Shown here piece after piece: positions 17,672-26,077 of a stretch of DNA of 64,000 bases. The stretch spans positions 186,001-250,000 of the forward strand of contig NZ_SRXO01000004.1 of the NCBI RefSeq assembly GCF_008360935.1, given 5' to 3'. Each line of letters opens with the position of its first letter. Positions within the stretch are counted from its first letter, which is position 1. The position numbers were made by a program, and so were the translations under genes. The notes below the pieces were generated by a model, which worked only from the letters and a program-made list of their open reading frames with translations, ran no database searches and was not told the origin of the DNA. This stretch comes from Siccirubricoccus phaeus. Lineage in GTDB: Bacteria > Pseudomonadota > Alphaproteobacteria > Acetobacterales > Acetobacteraceae.

Positions 17672-18577
17672 ATGGCTGACCATCATCCGGTGGTGACCGG
17701 CTTCTACCACGAGGACACCAACAGCATCGCCTACGTGGCCGCGGACCCCGCGACCGGGCGCTGCGCGATCATCGACCCGGTGCTCGACTTCGACCGCGCC
17801 CGCCGCGGCACCCACACCACCTTCGCCGACCGGATGGTGGCGTTCGTGCGGGAGCAGGGACTGACGGTGGAGTGGATCCTCGACACCCATCCGCACGCCG
17901 ACCACCTCTCCGCCGCGCCCTACCTCAAGGAGGTGTTCGGCGCGCCGACCGCCATCGGCGAGCATGTCGTCACGGTCCAGAGGATCTGGAAGGAGATCTA
18001 CAACCTCCCCGGCTTCCCGGCCGACGGCTCGCAATGGGACCACCTGTTCAAGGACGGCGAGCGCTTCCGTATTGGCGAGCTGGAAGCGGAGGTCATCTTC
18101 TCCCCCGGCCACACGGCTGCCTCCATCACCTACGTCGTCGGGGACGCCGCCTTCGTCCACGACACGCTGTTCATGCCGGACGGCGGCACGGCCCGCGCCG
18201 ACTTCCCCGGCGGCGACGCCCGCGCGCTCTACCGCAGCATCCGCCGCATCCTCGAGCTCCCGCCGGGGACCCGCCTCTTCACCGGCCACGACTACCAGCC
18301 GGGTGGACGGGAGCCGAAATGGGAATCGACCGTCGCCGGGCAGCGCGAGCACAACATCCACCTGCGGGGCGGCGTGACCGAGGACGCCTTTGTCCGGGCG
18401 CGCGAGGAGCGCGACCGGACGCTCTCCCTCCCCGGCCTGCTTCTGGACGCGCTCCAGGTCAACATCCGGGGCGGGCGGCTGCCAGAGCCCGAGGCGAACG
18501 GCGTCTCCTACCTGAAGATCCCGCTGAATTACTTCCGCGAGACCGGCTGCGCGGCCATCCGCGCGCCGAAGGACTGA
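17672..18577 (+). CDS. Persulfide dioxygenase-like metallo-beta-lactamase-fold protein (ETHE1/Blh group)
   Basis: 301 residues. ATG 17672 is preferred over ATG 17666 because AGGAG abuts the latter and is 6 bases from the former. Metal-binding motifs are in order: THPHADHLSA (HxHxDH), SPGHTAAS, FVHDTLFMPD and FTGHDYQPGG. This fold in ETHE1/Blh oxidises glutathione persulfide or hydrolyses related thioesters. Context after SQR favours persulfide oxidation. Confidence 0.9.
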   Translation: MADHHPVVTGFYHEDTNSIAYVAADPATGRCAIIDPVLDFDRARRGTHTTFADRMVAFVREQGLTVEWILDTHPHADHLSAAPYLKEVFGAPTAIGEHVVTVQRIWKEIYNLPGFPADGSQWDHLFKDGERFRIGELEAEVIFSPGHTAASITYVVGDAAFVHDTLFMPDGGTARADFPGGDARALYRSIRRILELPPGTRLFTGHDYQPGGREPKWESTVAGQREHNIHLRGGVTEDAFVRAREERDRTLSLPGLLLDALQVNIRGGRLPEPEANGVSYLKIPLNYFRETGCAAIRAPKD

Positions 18578-18691
18578 GCGTCCCCATGGAGAACCTCGCC
18601 CCCGCCTCGGCCGCCCTGGGTGGCGCGCTCACCCAACCCGGATATGGCAGTTTGGCTGGTGGCTTGCTGCAATCTCTCAAGGTTATCGGAA

Positions 18692-19249
18692 ATGGACGGT
18701 GCAATGCCTCTGCTCACCCATCCGCGCCGACTGCTTGCAGTTTGGATGGTCCTGCTCCTCGCTGCTGCGCCATCCTGGCCCGCGGCCGCCCAGGAGGCGC
18801 GTGGCAGCGCAATCGAGATTGAGCGCGCCTGGACGCGCGCCACCGGCCCGACAGCGCAGACGGCGGTCGCCTACGTCGCGGTCCGGAACCACGGCACGGC
18901 GCCGGACCGGCTCGTCTCCGCCTCCTCGCCCGAGGCGCGCGCGGTCGAGATGCACGAGACCACCATGGAGGGCGGCGTCATGCGCATGCGGCCTGTCGAA
19001 GGCGGCATCGTCGTCCCGCCCGGCGGGCTCGTGCGCCTGGAGCCGGATGGCGGCGGCGTTCACCTGATGCTGGTCGGACCGGCGCGCGCCTTCGCCCGGG
19101 GTGAGCGCGTTCCCCTGACGCTGCACTTTGAGCACGCTGGGGGTGTGCAGGTGGACATGACCGTCGAGGCGGCGGGGGCGCGACGCCCGGCCGCCGAGGG
19201 CGGCCACCGACACGGCGAGCACACGCCGGGCTCCCGCCCGCGGGGATAG
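18692..19249 (+). CDS. PCu(A)C-type periplasmic copper chaperone
   Basis: 185 residues with a signal peptide (to about AAAQ, residue 35). The copper(I) site of PCu(A)C appears as MHETTMEGGVMRMRP followed about 20 residues later by HLMLVGP (H-x-M), the normal His/Met ligand set. The C-terminus adds a short His tail (EGGHRHGEH). Such chaperones deliver Cu to cytochrome oxidase or sequester it in the periplasm. The start (ATG 18692 or 18704) is not certain. Confidence 0.88.
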   Translation: MDGAMPLLTHPRRLLAVWMVLLLAAAPSWPAAAQEARGSAIEIERAWTRATGPTAQTAVAYVAVRNHGTAPDRLVSASSPEARAVEMHETTMEGGVMRMRPVEGGIVVPPGGLVRLEPDGGGVHLMLVGPARAFARGERVPLTLHFEHAGGVQVDMTVEAAGARRPAAEGGHRHGEHTPGSRPRG

Positions 19250-19402
19250 GCGGGAAAGCCTGCTCCGCCGCACGACATTCCTGGCGGCGCCGCGTCAGCC
19301 GATGACCGCAACCGCGGAGGCGGCTACTTCGACAGCAGTCGCGGCCACTTCGCCCAGCGGGGCCGGAGTGTAGCGCCTCTCGTACCGGGCCTGAGCCCTG
19401 CC

Positions 19403-20089
19403 CTAGTGGCGATGACGGTGTCCCCCGAAATGACGGTGGCCGCCGAAATGGTGATGACCAAAGTGGCGGTGGCCGAAATGGTGGTGATGGCCGAAGTGAC
19501 GGTGGCGATGGCCCCAGCCGCCGCCGAAGAAGCCGAAGGACACGGAGGGACCGCCGAGGTAGGGGCCGTAATAGGGCGGCGCAGCCCAGTAGGATGGGGC
19601 ACCGTAACCGTAGTAGGTGCTCGGCGGGTAGGAGTACGTGCCTGCCACGGTCGTCGGCAACCTGTTGCCGCTTGCCGTCATGCATTGCAGGTAGGCCGTA
19701 TCGTACCGCCGCTGGAGGCTGCCCGCCGAGGCCTGCGCGGTCCCGGCGCCGACGGCCGAGCCCGCCAGCAGGCCGCCCCCGGCCCCGATCGCGGCACCTG
19801 TCCCGGCGTTGCCGCCCGCCGCCCCGAGCAGGGCACCGGCGGCGGTGCCGAGCACCGTGCCGACGGCGGCGCTGCCGACCGCGCTCTGGTTCGCCGCCTG
19901 CTGGGGCGAGCCGCCGCCGATCTGCTGCTGCGCGTGGCTTCGGCAGGCGACGTCCTCGCGCTGGAACTGCGTGAGGTCCTTGCCCTCCGACGGGACCACC
20001 AGGACGCTGGGACCGGTCGGCGGCGCGACGGTGCAGGCGCCGAGGGCGAGCACCCCGATGAGTGCGGCGGAAGACCTGAGCCCCGGCAT
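19403..20089 (-). CDS. Gly-zipper lipoprotein with His-rich C-terminus
   Basis: 228 residues from ATG 20089 (GGAGGA upstream). Lipobox LGAC places the lipidated Cys near residue 19. A Gly-zipper region (about 70-125: GTAAGALLGAAGGNAGTG) resembles YMGG/OmpA-like glycine-zipper membrane proteins. The C-terminal 45 residues are HRHRHFGHHH-type repeats with about 20 His. It probably sits at the outer membrane; the His tail suggests divalent-metal binding. It overlaps no neighbour and is oriented against PCuAC. Confidence 0.8.
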   Translation of the reverse strand: MPGLRSSAALIGVLALGACTVAPPTGPSVLVVPSEGKDLTQFQREDVACRSHAQQQIGGGSPQQAANQSAVGSAAVGTVLGTAAGALLGAAGGNAGTGAAIGAGGGLLAGSAVGAGTAQASAGSLQRRYDTAYLQCMTASGNRLPTTVAGTYSYPPSTYYGYGAPSYWAAPPYYGPYLGGPSVSFGFFGGGWGHRHRHFGHHHHFGHRHFGHHHFGGHRHFGGHRHRH

Positions 20090-20427
20090 GGCGGCGTTCC
20101 TCCGGCCCGCCTCACGGCCGCCCGTAGCCGGGCGGGCTCCTGGGAAAAACGTCCTCGGGGAACGCCGGTTCGGCATGGCACATGCGCTGCCACTGAGTGT
20201 CTATCCGGGAACAAGCGGCCACTTTTCAGTAACTTACGATCAGACCCCGCCCGAACTGACCATGGTTGTCCGTGATCGGCGCGGGCGCACGCAGGTTCAG
20301 CCGCCGATGGCAAGTGGCTGATTCTACAGAGCTTGTTCTCGGACATGGGGTAATCGGGGCGGGCCGCCTCCCCGACGCCTGGCTGGCTAGGATCAGCTCC
20401 GGGCATGCCACCTCAGGAGGAGCCGCC
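20090..20427. other. Non-coding left flank of the first IS110-family transposase
   Basis: About 340 bp with no gene. 20225-20300 contains interrupted inverted repeats (GATCAGACC... / ...GTGATCGG) and the last 25 bases give the AGGAGGAG ribosome site of the transposase. In the IS110 group this upstream non-coding end encodes the bridge RNA; whether it does here is not shown. Confidence 0.4.
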
Positions 20428-21462
20428 ATGGAGCAGTATGTCGCGCTCGACGTCTCGCTGAAGGAGATCAGCGTCTGCGTGATCGACGGCAAGGGAGCCG
20501 TGAAGTTCGAAGGCAAGGTGGCGGCGGAGCCTGCTGCCCTGATCAGCCTTATCCGCAGCAAGGCGCCGCAGGCTGCACGTGTGGGCCTTGAGACCGGCGC
20601 CACCTCTCCATGGCTGTACCATGCGCTGAAGAAGGCAGAACTGCCCGTGGTGCTGATGGATGCACGGCATGCCAATGCCGCGCTCTCGATGCGGCCGACC
20701 AAGTCGGATCGTAGCGATGCCCGCGGCCTGGCCGAGATGCTCCGGATGGGATGGTATCGCGCCGTCGCCGCCAAGAGCTTTGCCTCGCACGAGCGCTTGG
20801 CGCTGCTCGGAGCCCGACGTCGCCTGGTGGAGATCCGCGTCGACCTGGATGGGCAGATCCGTGGCCTGCTGAAGACCTTCGGCCTGATCCTCGGCAAGGG
20901 AAACACCGATGCCCTGATCCGCCGCGCCGAGGCCCTGGCGGAAGGCAACCCGGGCATCAGCGGCTTGGTGGCCAAGCTCGCCGAGGTGCGGCGGCAGGTC
21001 GTCGTGCAGGTCGCCGCGCTGGACCGCGACATCCGCCGCATCGTGCGCAGCGAGCCCGTCCTCAAGCGGCTCATGACGGTGCCCGGAGTTGGGCCGGTCA
21101 CCGCCCTGGCCTTCCTCTCCACCATCGATGACCCGGAGCGGTTCAAACACGCCCGCGACGTCGGTCCCTATCTCGGGCTGACGCCGACCCGCTACCAATC
21201 CGGCGAGACTGACCGGCGCGGGCGCATCTCGAAGTGCGGCGACGCCTTCACCCGAACCTGCCTGTATGAGGCAGCCAATGTGCTGCTGACGAAGGTGCAG
21301 CGGTTCTCGCCGCTCAAGGCATGGGGCACCCGCTTGGTGCAACGGATCGGCGCCAAGAAGGCGCGTGTCGCGGTCGCCCGCAAGATCGCCGTCATCCTGC
21401 ACTGCATCTGGACAGACGGCACCGAGTTCTGGTGGACGCGCGAGGACGCCAAGATGGCCTGA
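20428..21462 (+). CDS. IS110-family transposase (DEDD recombinase)
   Basis: 344 residues from ATG 20428 with AGGAGGAG upstream. The RuvC-like N-terminal domain carries YVALDVSLKEISVCV (first Asp), VGLETGATSPWL (Glu) and TKSDRSDARGLAEM (Asp pair). The C-terminal Transposase_20 domain contains VPGVGPVTALAFL, YLGLTPTRYQSGE and GRISKCGDAFTR. The gene appears intact. IS110 elements leave no clear terminal repeats and element ends could not be fixed. Confidence 0.95.
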   Translation: MEQYVALDVSLKEISVCVIDGKGAVKFEGKVAAEPAALISLIRSKAPQAARVGLETGATSPWLYHALKKAELPVVLMDARHANAALSMRPTKSDRSDARGLAEMLRMGWYRAVAAKSFASHERLALLGARRRLVEIRVDLDGQIRGLLKTFGLILGKGNTDALIRRAEALAEGNPGISGLVAKLAEVRRQVVVQVAALDRDIRRIVRSEPVLKRLMTVPGVGPVTALAFLSTIDDPERFKHARDVGPYLGLTPTRYQSGETDRRGRISKCGDAFTRTCLYEAANVLLTKVQRFSPLKAWGTRLVQRIGAKKARVAVARKIAVILHCIWTDGTEFWWTREDAKMA

Positions 21463-21716
21463 CCCACGCGCCACCATCCAGGCTCCGCTCCGGCGGAGAG
21501 GCTGTCTCTGCCAGGACGGTGGGTGGCGGCGACCGCGCAGTGTCCGTTGGCCGATCCAGCGTATCCCGCTCGATCAGGCCGCCTCAGACATCGCGGCACC
21601 CCACCCCTGACCCCCATCATGGGGCGGATCACACCGACCCCGGAGAGAACCATGACCCCGGCAGCGGCCAGCCTCCAATCCGGTACTTGACCTGGGAGCC
21701 CCGGTTAGATGGGGTG

Positions 21717-21725
21717 GGCGCCCCC
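21717..21725 (+). repeat. Left subterminal inverted repeat of the IS1111-like element
   Basis: GGCGCCCCC, complementary to 23052-23060; it lies 59 bp before the transposase start. Confidence 0.5.
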
Positions 21726-21783
21726 TTCCGGCGGCGTCGTCATGCCAAGGTTGGCTCGTGAGGAGCACCGGAAGGAGGCAGCC

Positions 21784-22815
21784 GTGTCGAATGCCTGCAC
21801 GATTGGACTGGATTTGGCGAAGCATGTCCTCCAGGCGCATGGCGCTGACGAGGCTGGTCGAGTTGTCTTTCGCAAGCGGCTGCGACGCGACAAGGTGCTG
21901 GAGTTCTTTGCGTCCCAGCCGCGCTGCCTGGTGGCGATGGAAGCATGCGGTGGCGCTCACTATTGGGCACGCGAGATCAGCAGGTTGGGACACGAGGTCC
22001 GGCTGATCCCGGCCTCGTATGTGAAGCCCTTCGTCAAGCGTCAGAAGAATGACATGGCCGACGCAGAAGCCATCTGCGAGGCGGCGCAACGACCGGCGAT
22101 GCGCTTCGTGGCCGTGAAAAGCGAAGAACAGCAAGCCAGCGCGGTCGTATTCCGAGCCCGCGATATCCTGGTACGGCAACGCACCCAGCTCATCAACGCC
22201 CTGCGTGGGCACTTGGCGGAGTATGGGATGGTGGTCGCCCAGGGGCCGAGCCATGTGGCCAAATTGATCTCGCACGTCGAGGATCCGACCAGTGGACTAC
22301 CCGATGCGGCCCGTTCGACGCTGGGCGTCCTCATCGAGGTCCTCAAGTCCCTGGACGACCGCCTTCGACGGCTGGATACCGAGATTGTGCGTCGCGCCAA
22401 GGAGGATGAGGTGGCGCGGCGACTGGCAACCATCCCCGGAGTGGGGCCGGTGACGGCAACAGCCCTCGCAGCTTTGGCTCCGGCGGCCGAGACCTTCCGG
22501 AAAGGACGTGATTTCGCGGCCTGGATGGGGCTGACGCCGCTGCAAAGGTCGACAGGGGGCAAGCAGAAACTCGGACGAACCTCGAAAATGGGAGAGCGCA
22601 CGCTGCGCCGCCTGCTGATTATCGGCGCATCGTCAGTGGTGCAGCAGGCCAGCAGATGCGGCGCTCCCGAAGGTTCGTGGCTGGCGCAGATGCTCTCGCG
22701 CAAGCCGCGCATGCTCGTGGTCGTCGCCCTCGCCAACAAGATGGCCAGAACGGCCTGGGCCTTGCTGGCGAAGGGCGAGACCTATCGGTCTCCGGCCGTG
22801 GCAGCCTCGGGCTGA
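21784..22815 (+). CDS. IS110-family transposase, IS1111-like subgroup
   Basis: 343 residues from GTG 21784, preceded by GGAGG. N-terminal TIGLDLAKHVLQAHG, VAMEACGGAHYWAR and KNDMADAEAICEA supply the DEDD catalytic residues. The C-terminal domain has IPGVGPVTATALAAL and WMGLTPLQRSTGGKQKLGRT as in IS1111-type enzymes. The gene is intact. It differs strongly from the transposase 300 bp upstream, so this is a second, independent insertion. Confidence 0.95.
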   Translation: MSNACTIGLDLAKHVLQAHGADEAGRVVFRKRLRRDKVLEFFASQPRCLVAMEACGGAHYWAREISRLGHEVRLIPASYVKPFVKRQKNDMADAEAICEAAQRPAMRFVAVKSEEQQASAVVFRARDILVRQRTQLINALRGHLAEYGMVVAQGPSHVAKLISHVEDPTSGLPDAARSTLGVLIEVLKSLDDRLRRLDTEIVRRAKEDEVARRLATIPGVGPVTATALAALAPAAETFRKGRDFAAWMGLTPLQRSTGGKQKLGRTSKMGERTLRRLLIIGASSVVQQASRCGAPEGSWLAQMLSRKPRMLVVVALANKMARTAWALLAKGETYRSPAVAASG

Positions 22816-23525
22816 CTGCGGTTCGGGGCCGCCGGACGCAGGATGGTCGAAAGGATGGTATGGCGCACAGTGACGGGAACGGGATCGGCAAGCCAGTTGT
22901 TCTCTATGCGCCCCGAGCGCGGCGATTAGATTTGGAGCCGATCTGCGAACTCCCATACGGGCCCGCGGCGCTGAATGGCCGCACCGAAGGCCGGACAGAA
23001 GTCAGCACCCAACTGCGCCCGCATCACCCCGCAGATTTTCCTTGCGTCCATGGGGGCGCCTACAGAAGAGAACGGACACTGAGGCAGCCGGTTCTGCCTG
23101 ATTGCAATCCGCTCCAGGACCCTGGCCATGCCTTTCCGCATGGGCGGATCTGCCCTGCCGTTCATATCCAGGCACCCACGTGGAATTAGCCGATCCACAG
23201 GCATTCACAGGAAGACAGTGAAGTTGAGGCGCCACACGATGTCGCCCGCATTTCGAGCAGTTCAGCGAAATAATCGCCTAAAGGGTTTAAGATAGCAACC
23301 ATTACCCTAATATCAAATCACAATAACCGCTCGACGAGAACACGACCTCGGACTTTTTCTCGCCAAAAGTGGTGCAGAGCCGAAATCTCGTTCTCTTGCA
23401 TAGTATCGTACAGGTTCAAGGAGTTTTCTCCCGCGCGAATCGGGGGCGCCCGCCAAACATTACGAAAATTGGCAGGTTTTTTGTTCCTCGGTTCAACTTT
23501 TCAGCAGCACTAGAGGGAGGCTCAA
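22816..23525. other. Non-coding: right arm of the IS1111-like element, then AT-richer promoter region
   Basis: 22816-23060 is the right arm of the insertion sequence and may encode its bridge RNA. 23220-23525 is clearly poorer in GC than its surroundings (for example AAGATAGCAACCATTACCC) and precedes the repeat-protein gene. It ends in GAGGGAGG, the ribosome site. No protein-coding frame is supported. Confidence 0.55.
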
Positions 23526-24488
23526 ATGAGCGCCGATACGCTGACGATCTTGAAAGAAGCAGCCAAGTTCATAAAGAGCGTTACCGGCTACGACAAGACC
23601 GGCTACGGCAAGAAGGACGACGACGACAACACCGACTACGGCAAGAAGGATGACGACAAGAAGGACGACGACAAGAAGGACGACGACAAGAAGGACGACG
23701 ACAAGAAGGACGACGACAAGAAGGACGACGACAAGACCGACTACGGCAAGAAGGACGACGACAAGAAGGACGACGACAAGACCGACTACGGCAAGAAGGA
23801 CGACGACAAGAAGGACGACGACAAGACCGACTACGGCAAGAAGGACGACGACAAGAAGGGCGACGACAAGACCGACTACGGCAAGAAGGACGACGACAAG
23901 AAGGGCGACGACAAAAAGGGCGACGACAAGACCGACTACGGCAAGAAGGATGACGACAAGACCGACTACGGCAAGAAGGATGACGACAAGAAGGGCGACG
24001 ACAAAAAGGGCGACGACAAGACCGACTACGGCAAGAAGGATGACGACAAGAAGGACGACGACAAAAAGGGCGACGACAAGACCGACTACGGCAAGAAGGA
24101 TGACGACAAGAAGGACGACGACAAGACCGACTACGGCAAGAAGGGCGACGACAAGAAGGATGACGACGACAAGAAGGGCGATGATGGAAACAACTCAGAT
24201 GACCACACGGTAAAGGTGGTGCATGACAAGGATGGCGATCAGACATATTTCGCCAGTCACAAGACTGAGAAATTTGTCTTCGATAAAGGCGACGGGGGTC
24301 ATGACGTTATAAAGAACTTCGACGGAAAGGACGGCGACCACCTCGAGATCCACGGCAAGTACGAAGTAGGCAAAAACAAGGATGGCGACGTCGTCATCGA
24401 ATGGGGTAAGGGCGACACCATTACGCTCGACGGACACCACGAATTCAGCCCGAGCTGGATCAGCGATCACAAGGACCATGTGTGGTAA
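23526..24488 (+). CDS. Asp/Lys low-complexity repeat protein with RTX-like C-terminal domain
   Basis: 320 residues; ATG follows GAGGGAGG. Residues about 25-218 are near-perfect tandem repeats of KKDDDK, KKGDDK and TDYG units, extremely acidic/basic and probably disordered. Residues about 221-320 form a folded domain with KFVFDKGDGGHDVIKNFDG, DHLEIHGKYEV and GDVVIEWGKGDTITLDG. It resembles the C-terminal secretion domain of RTX/serralysin-type type I substrates. No Sec signal is present. The domain is shared with the protein at 63076 although the repeats differ. Export by a type I system and Ca/metal binding are inferences; no named family was recognised. Confidence 0.85.
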   Translation: MSADTLTILKEAAKFIKSVTGYDKTGYGKKDDDDNTDYGKKDDDKKDDDKKDDDKKDDDKKDDDKKDDDKTDYGKKDDDKKDDDKTDYGKKDDDKKDDDKTDYGKKDDDKKGDDKTDYGKKDDDKKGDDKKGDDKTDYGKKDDDKTDYGKKDDDKKGDDKKGDDKTDYGKKDDDKKDDDKKGDDKTDYGKKDDDKKDDDKTDYGKKGDDKKDDDDKKGDDGNNSDDHTVKVVHDKDGDQTYFASHKTEKFVFDKGDGGHDVIKNFDGKDGDHLEIHGKYEVGKNKDGDVVIEWGKGDTITLDGHHEFSPSWISDHKDHVW

Positions 24489-25027
24489 AGACTACGGCGT
24501 AGCCTGAACACACGGTCTCGGAGCTTTACAGGTGCCAGTGCCGGGCGGGAGCGTCCATGATGACTCGCCCCACTGGCGGGGCGCTGCGAGGCTACGGTGC
24601 AGCGCCTCCCGGGTCTTGCCCCGGCATGGCTGGGCACGCTTTGGTGTGCCCGGCTCTATCGCAGGTCGCGTGATCATTCGCGCGCATGATAAAGCCAGCG
24701 CACACAGCAACCTCTTTCGACCGCTACCAGGGGCTTGGGCTTCGCGGCGCCTGTGTGGGACGACTGCACTCGGCCTCTCCGCGGACGCAGGACGGCAACG
24801 TGGTCCGCCTGCCACCTCCGGAACGGGCACGCAACGCCAGCGGTCGCGCGTCAAGCAGTATGCCGCCTACGCAGCATCCCGCCCACGAGGGCGGCGCCGA
24901 ACCGAACCGCCTTCTCGACACCGGTGGGTCCACAACTCGCCCGACGTCCAACACGACACAGGACAAACATTCTGAGGAACGCATTCTGAGGAGCGCGATC
25001 ACCGCCCGCGTCGGTCGAGATGCGGAA
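24489..25027. other. Non-coding or decayed region
   Basis: Contains terminator-like hairpins after the repeat-protein gene (CGCCCC-ACTGG-GGGGCG near 24565-24585, GGGCAC/GTGCCC at about 24630-24652). The frames that remain open lack GC3 bias and family motifs. Confidence 0.45.
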
Positions 25028-25348
25028 ACCGCCTCTCACTGCGCTGGCCCGCCGCTTCGCCGAGATCGTACGTAGCTGCGGCTCGGCCATAATGCAGGGC
25101 GCTGAGCGCCAGCCGCCGCGCTCAAGGGGTGGCTCGCAGACGCGTTGAAGAGCGGTGTACCTACCGTGAAAAATCGTCGCTGCTTGCCCGCAGCAGGACT
25201 GCGCCGCAGTGAGGGTCGCGTTCACCACACCGCGGCGCAGTCGGCAAGCGGAGAGACAAGCGGGCAAGCTCAAGCTGTCGAAGCGTCAGACTTACGGCCA
25301 TGCCAACTTCGATCTGCTCCGGCGCCGGGTGCTCCTCGCCCCCGGAGC
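25028..25348 (+). pseudogene. ISL3-family transposase C-terminal remnant
   Basis: Segments in all three frames line up with the end of ISL3 transposases: LARRFAEIVRSCG, then DALKSGVPTVKN, then QDCAAVRVAFTTP and finally KLKLSKRQTYGHANFDLLRR. The last matches the family's KLKLLKRQMYGRANFDLLRR-type ending. Several frameshifts and an in-frame TGA show the copy is dead. The catalytic DDE part is absent. Confidence 0.7.
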
Positions 25349-25512
25349 CACATTTGCGGCGAAAGAGGCGTCGAAACGGGCAGGCCCGGTGTCGCCATTG
25401 CGTAGTTCCGCCCTCACGGGAAAGCTGTCTACCAACGGCGGCGGATCGGCTCTGGAGCTGGCTGCGTTTCCAGGGAAACCACGCCGTTCGCCCCATCGAC
25501 GGATGTGGGTAT

Positions 25513-25547
25513 GAAAAAGCCCCCCTGCCAAGGCAAGCTGGCAGGGG
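25513..25547 (-). terminator. Rho-independent terminator reading leftward
   Basis: On the minus strand CCCCTGCC / GGCAGGGG form an 8-bp stem (25547-25522) followed by GGC and TTTTT (25518-25514). No protein gene lies immediately upstream on that strand, so it may end a small RNA. Confidence 0.75.
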
Positions 25548-25640
25548 ACATAGGAACTGGTAAGTAAAGAACTCAAGAGGATGATTCGCATGGGCGTCAG
25601 AGAACTGACGTCCTCTGATAAAACGCTGGCCGCGAGGGCA
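25514..25640 (-). ncRNA. Candidate small RNA ending in the 25513-25547 terminator
   Basis: Upstream of the orphan terminator the minus strand has a second hairpin (TCAGAG / CTCTGA, about 25622-25600) and an AT-richer single-stranded linker, the layout of trans-acting sRNAs. No promoter could be assigned and no known family was recognised. Confidence 0.25.
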
Positions 25641-26025
25641 CGTTCCCTGGGCAAGCCCGATTTTCACGCCTGGACCTGAAAGACGGAGCACTTCCGTAGC
25701 TCGTGGGCACAACACCATCGGTACCGTCGGCGCCGGGCGAGGCAGCGTCACCGCTTAGGTGACCGGCGCCCGGCTGGCGGCACAATGTTTCCGAGGCTGG
25801 CCAGGGCACCTCACGAATGCGGGCTACGTCGCGTGTCCAAGCACGGGCCGGAGACCTTGCCGTTTCGTGCATGGCACGAAATGGCGTTCGCGGCCACGAT
25901 CCAGACCGTCGGGTGGTCTTGTGAAGAACCAGGAAAGGTTGGTCGCAGGGCTTCCCGGCAGCTTGCACCCATGACTACGCCTGGTTCGAGCTGAACGAGA
26001 ATAGACTCCACACTCCGACGATCCT
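25549..26025. other. Region without supported coding sequence between two orphan terminators
   Basis: Short frames on both strands (for example 25597-25968 minus, 25785-25994 plus) lack ribosome sites and motifs. The region may encode non-coding transcripts ending at either flanking terminator. Confidence 0.4.
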
Positions 26026-26060
26026 GGGGGTGCCCCATGCTATCGGGCACCCCCTCTTTT
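26026..26060 (+). terminator. Rho-independent terminator reading rightward
   Basis: GGGGGTGCCC (26026-26035) and GGGCACCCCC (26045-26054) form a 10-bp stem with a 9-nt loop, followed by TCTTTT. It faces the 3' end of the CDF gene at 26078. The transcript it ends is unknown. Confidence 0.8.
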
Positions 26061-26077
26061 CCCGGCGATAGCGGCGC

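Larger units (their letters stand above)
21700..23075 (+). mobile_element. IS110-family (IS1111-like) insertion sequence, approximate limits
   Basis: The transposase 21784-22815 is flanked by a 9-bp inverted repeat GGCGCCCCC (21717-21725) and GGGGGCGCC (23052-23060), consistent with the subterminal repeats of the IS1111 subgroup. The exact ends are inferred. The 240-bp right non-coding arm is where IS1111-type elements place their guide (bridge) RNA. Confidence 0.55.

Noticed and set aside
23600-24180. Regular short repeats resembling a CRISPR or minisatellite
   Set aside because: Repeats are in frame, without unique spacers, and encode the KKDDDK protein with a good ribosome site.
24150-24180. 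DDDDK sequence reminiscent of an enterokinase site
   Set aside because: Falls within a low-complexity Asp/Lys repeat; presence by chance is expected.
24686-25075. 129-codon plus-strand frame
   Set aside because: No ribosome site, no GC3 bias, no motif, and its 3' part overlaps the ISL3 remnant.
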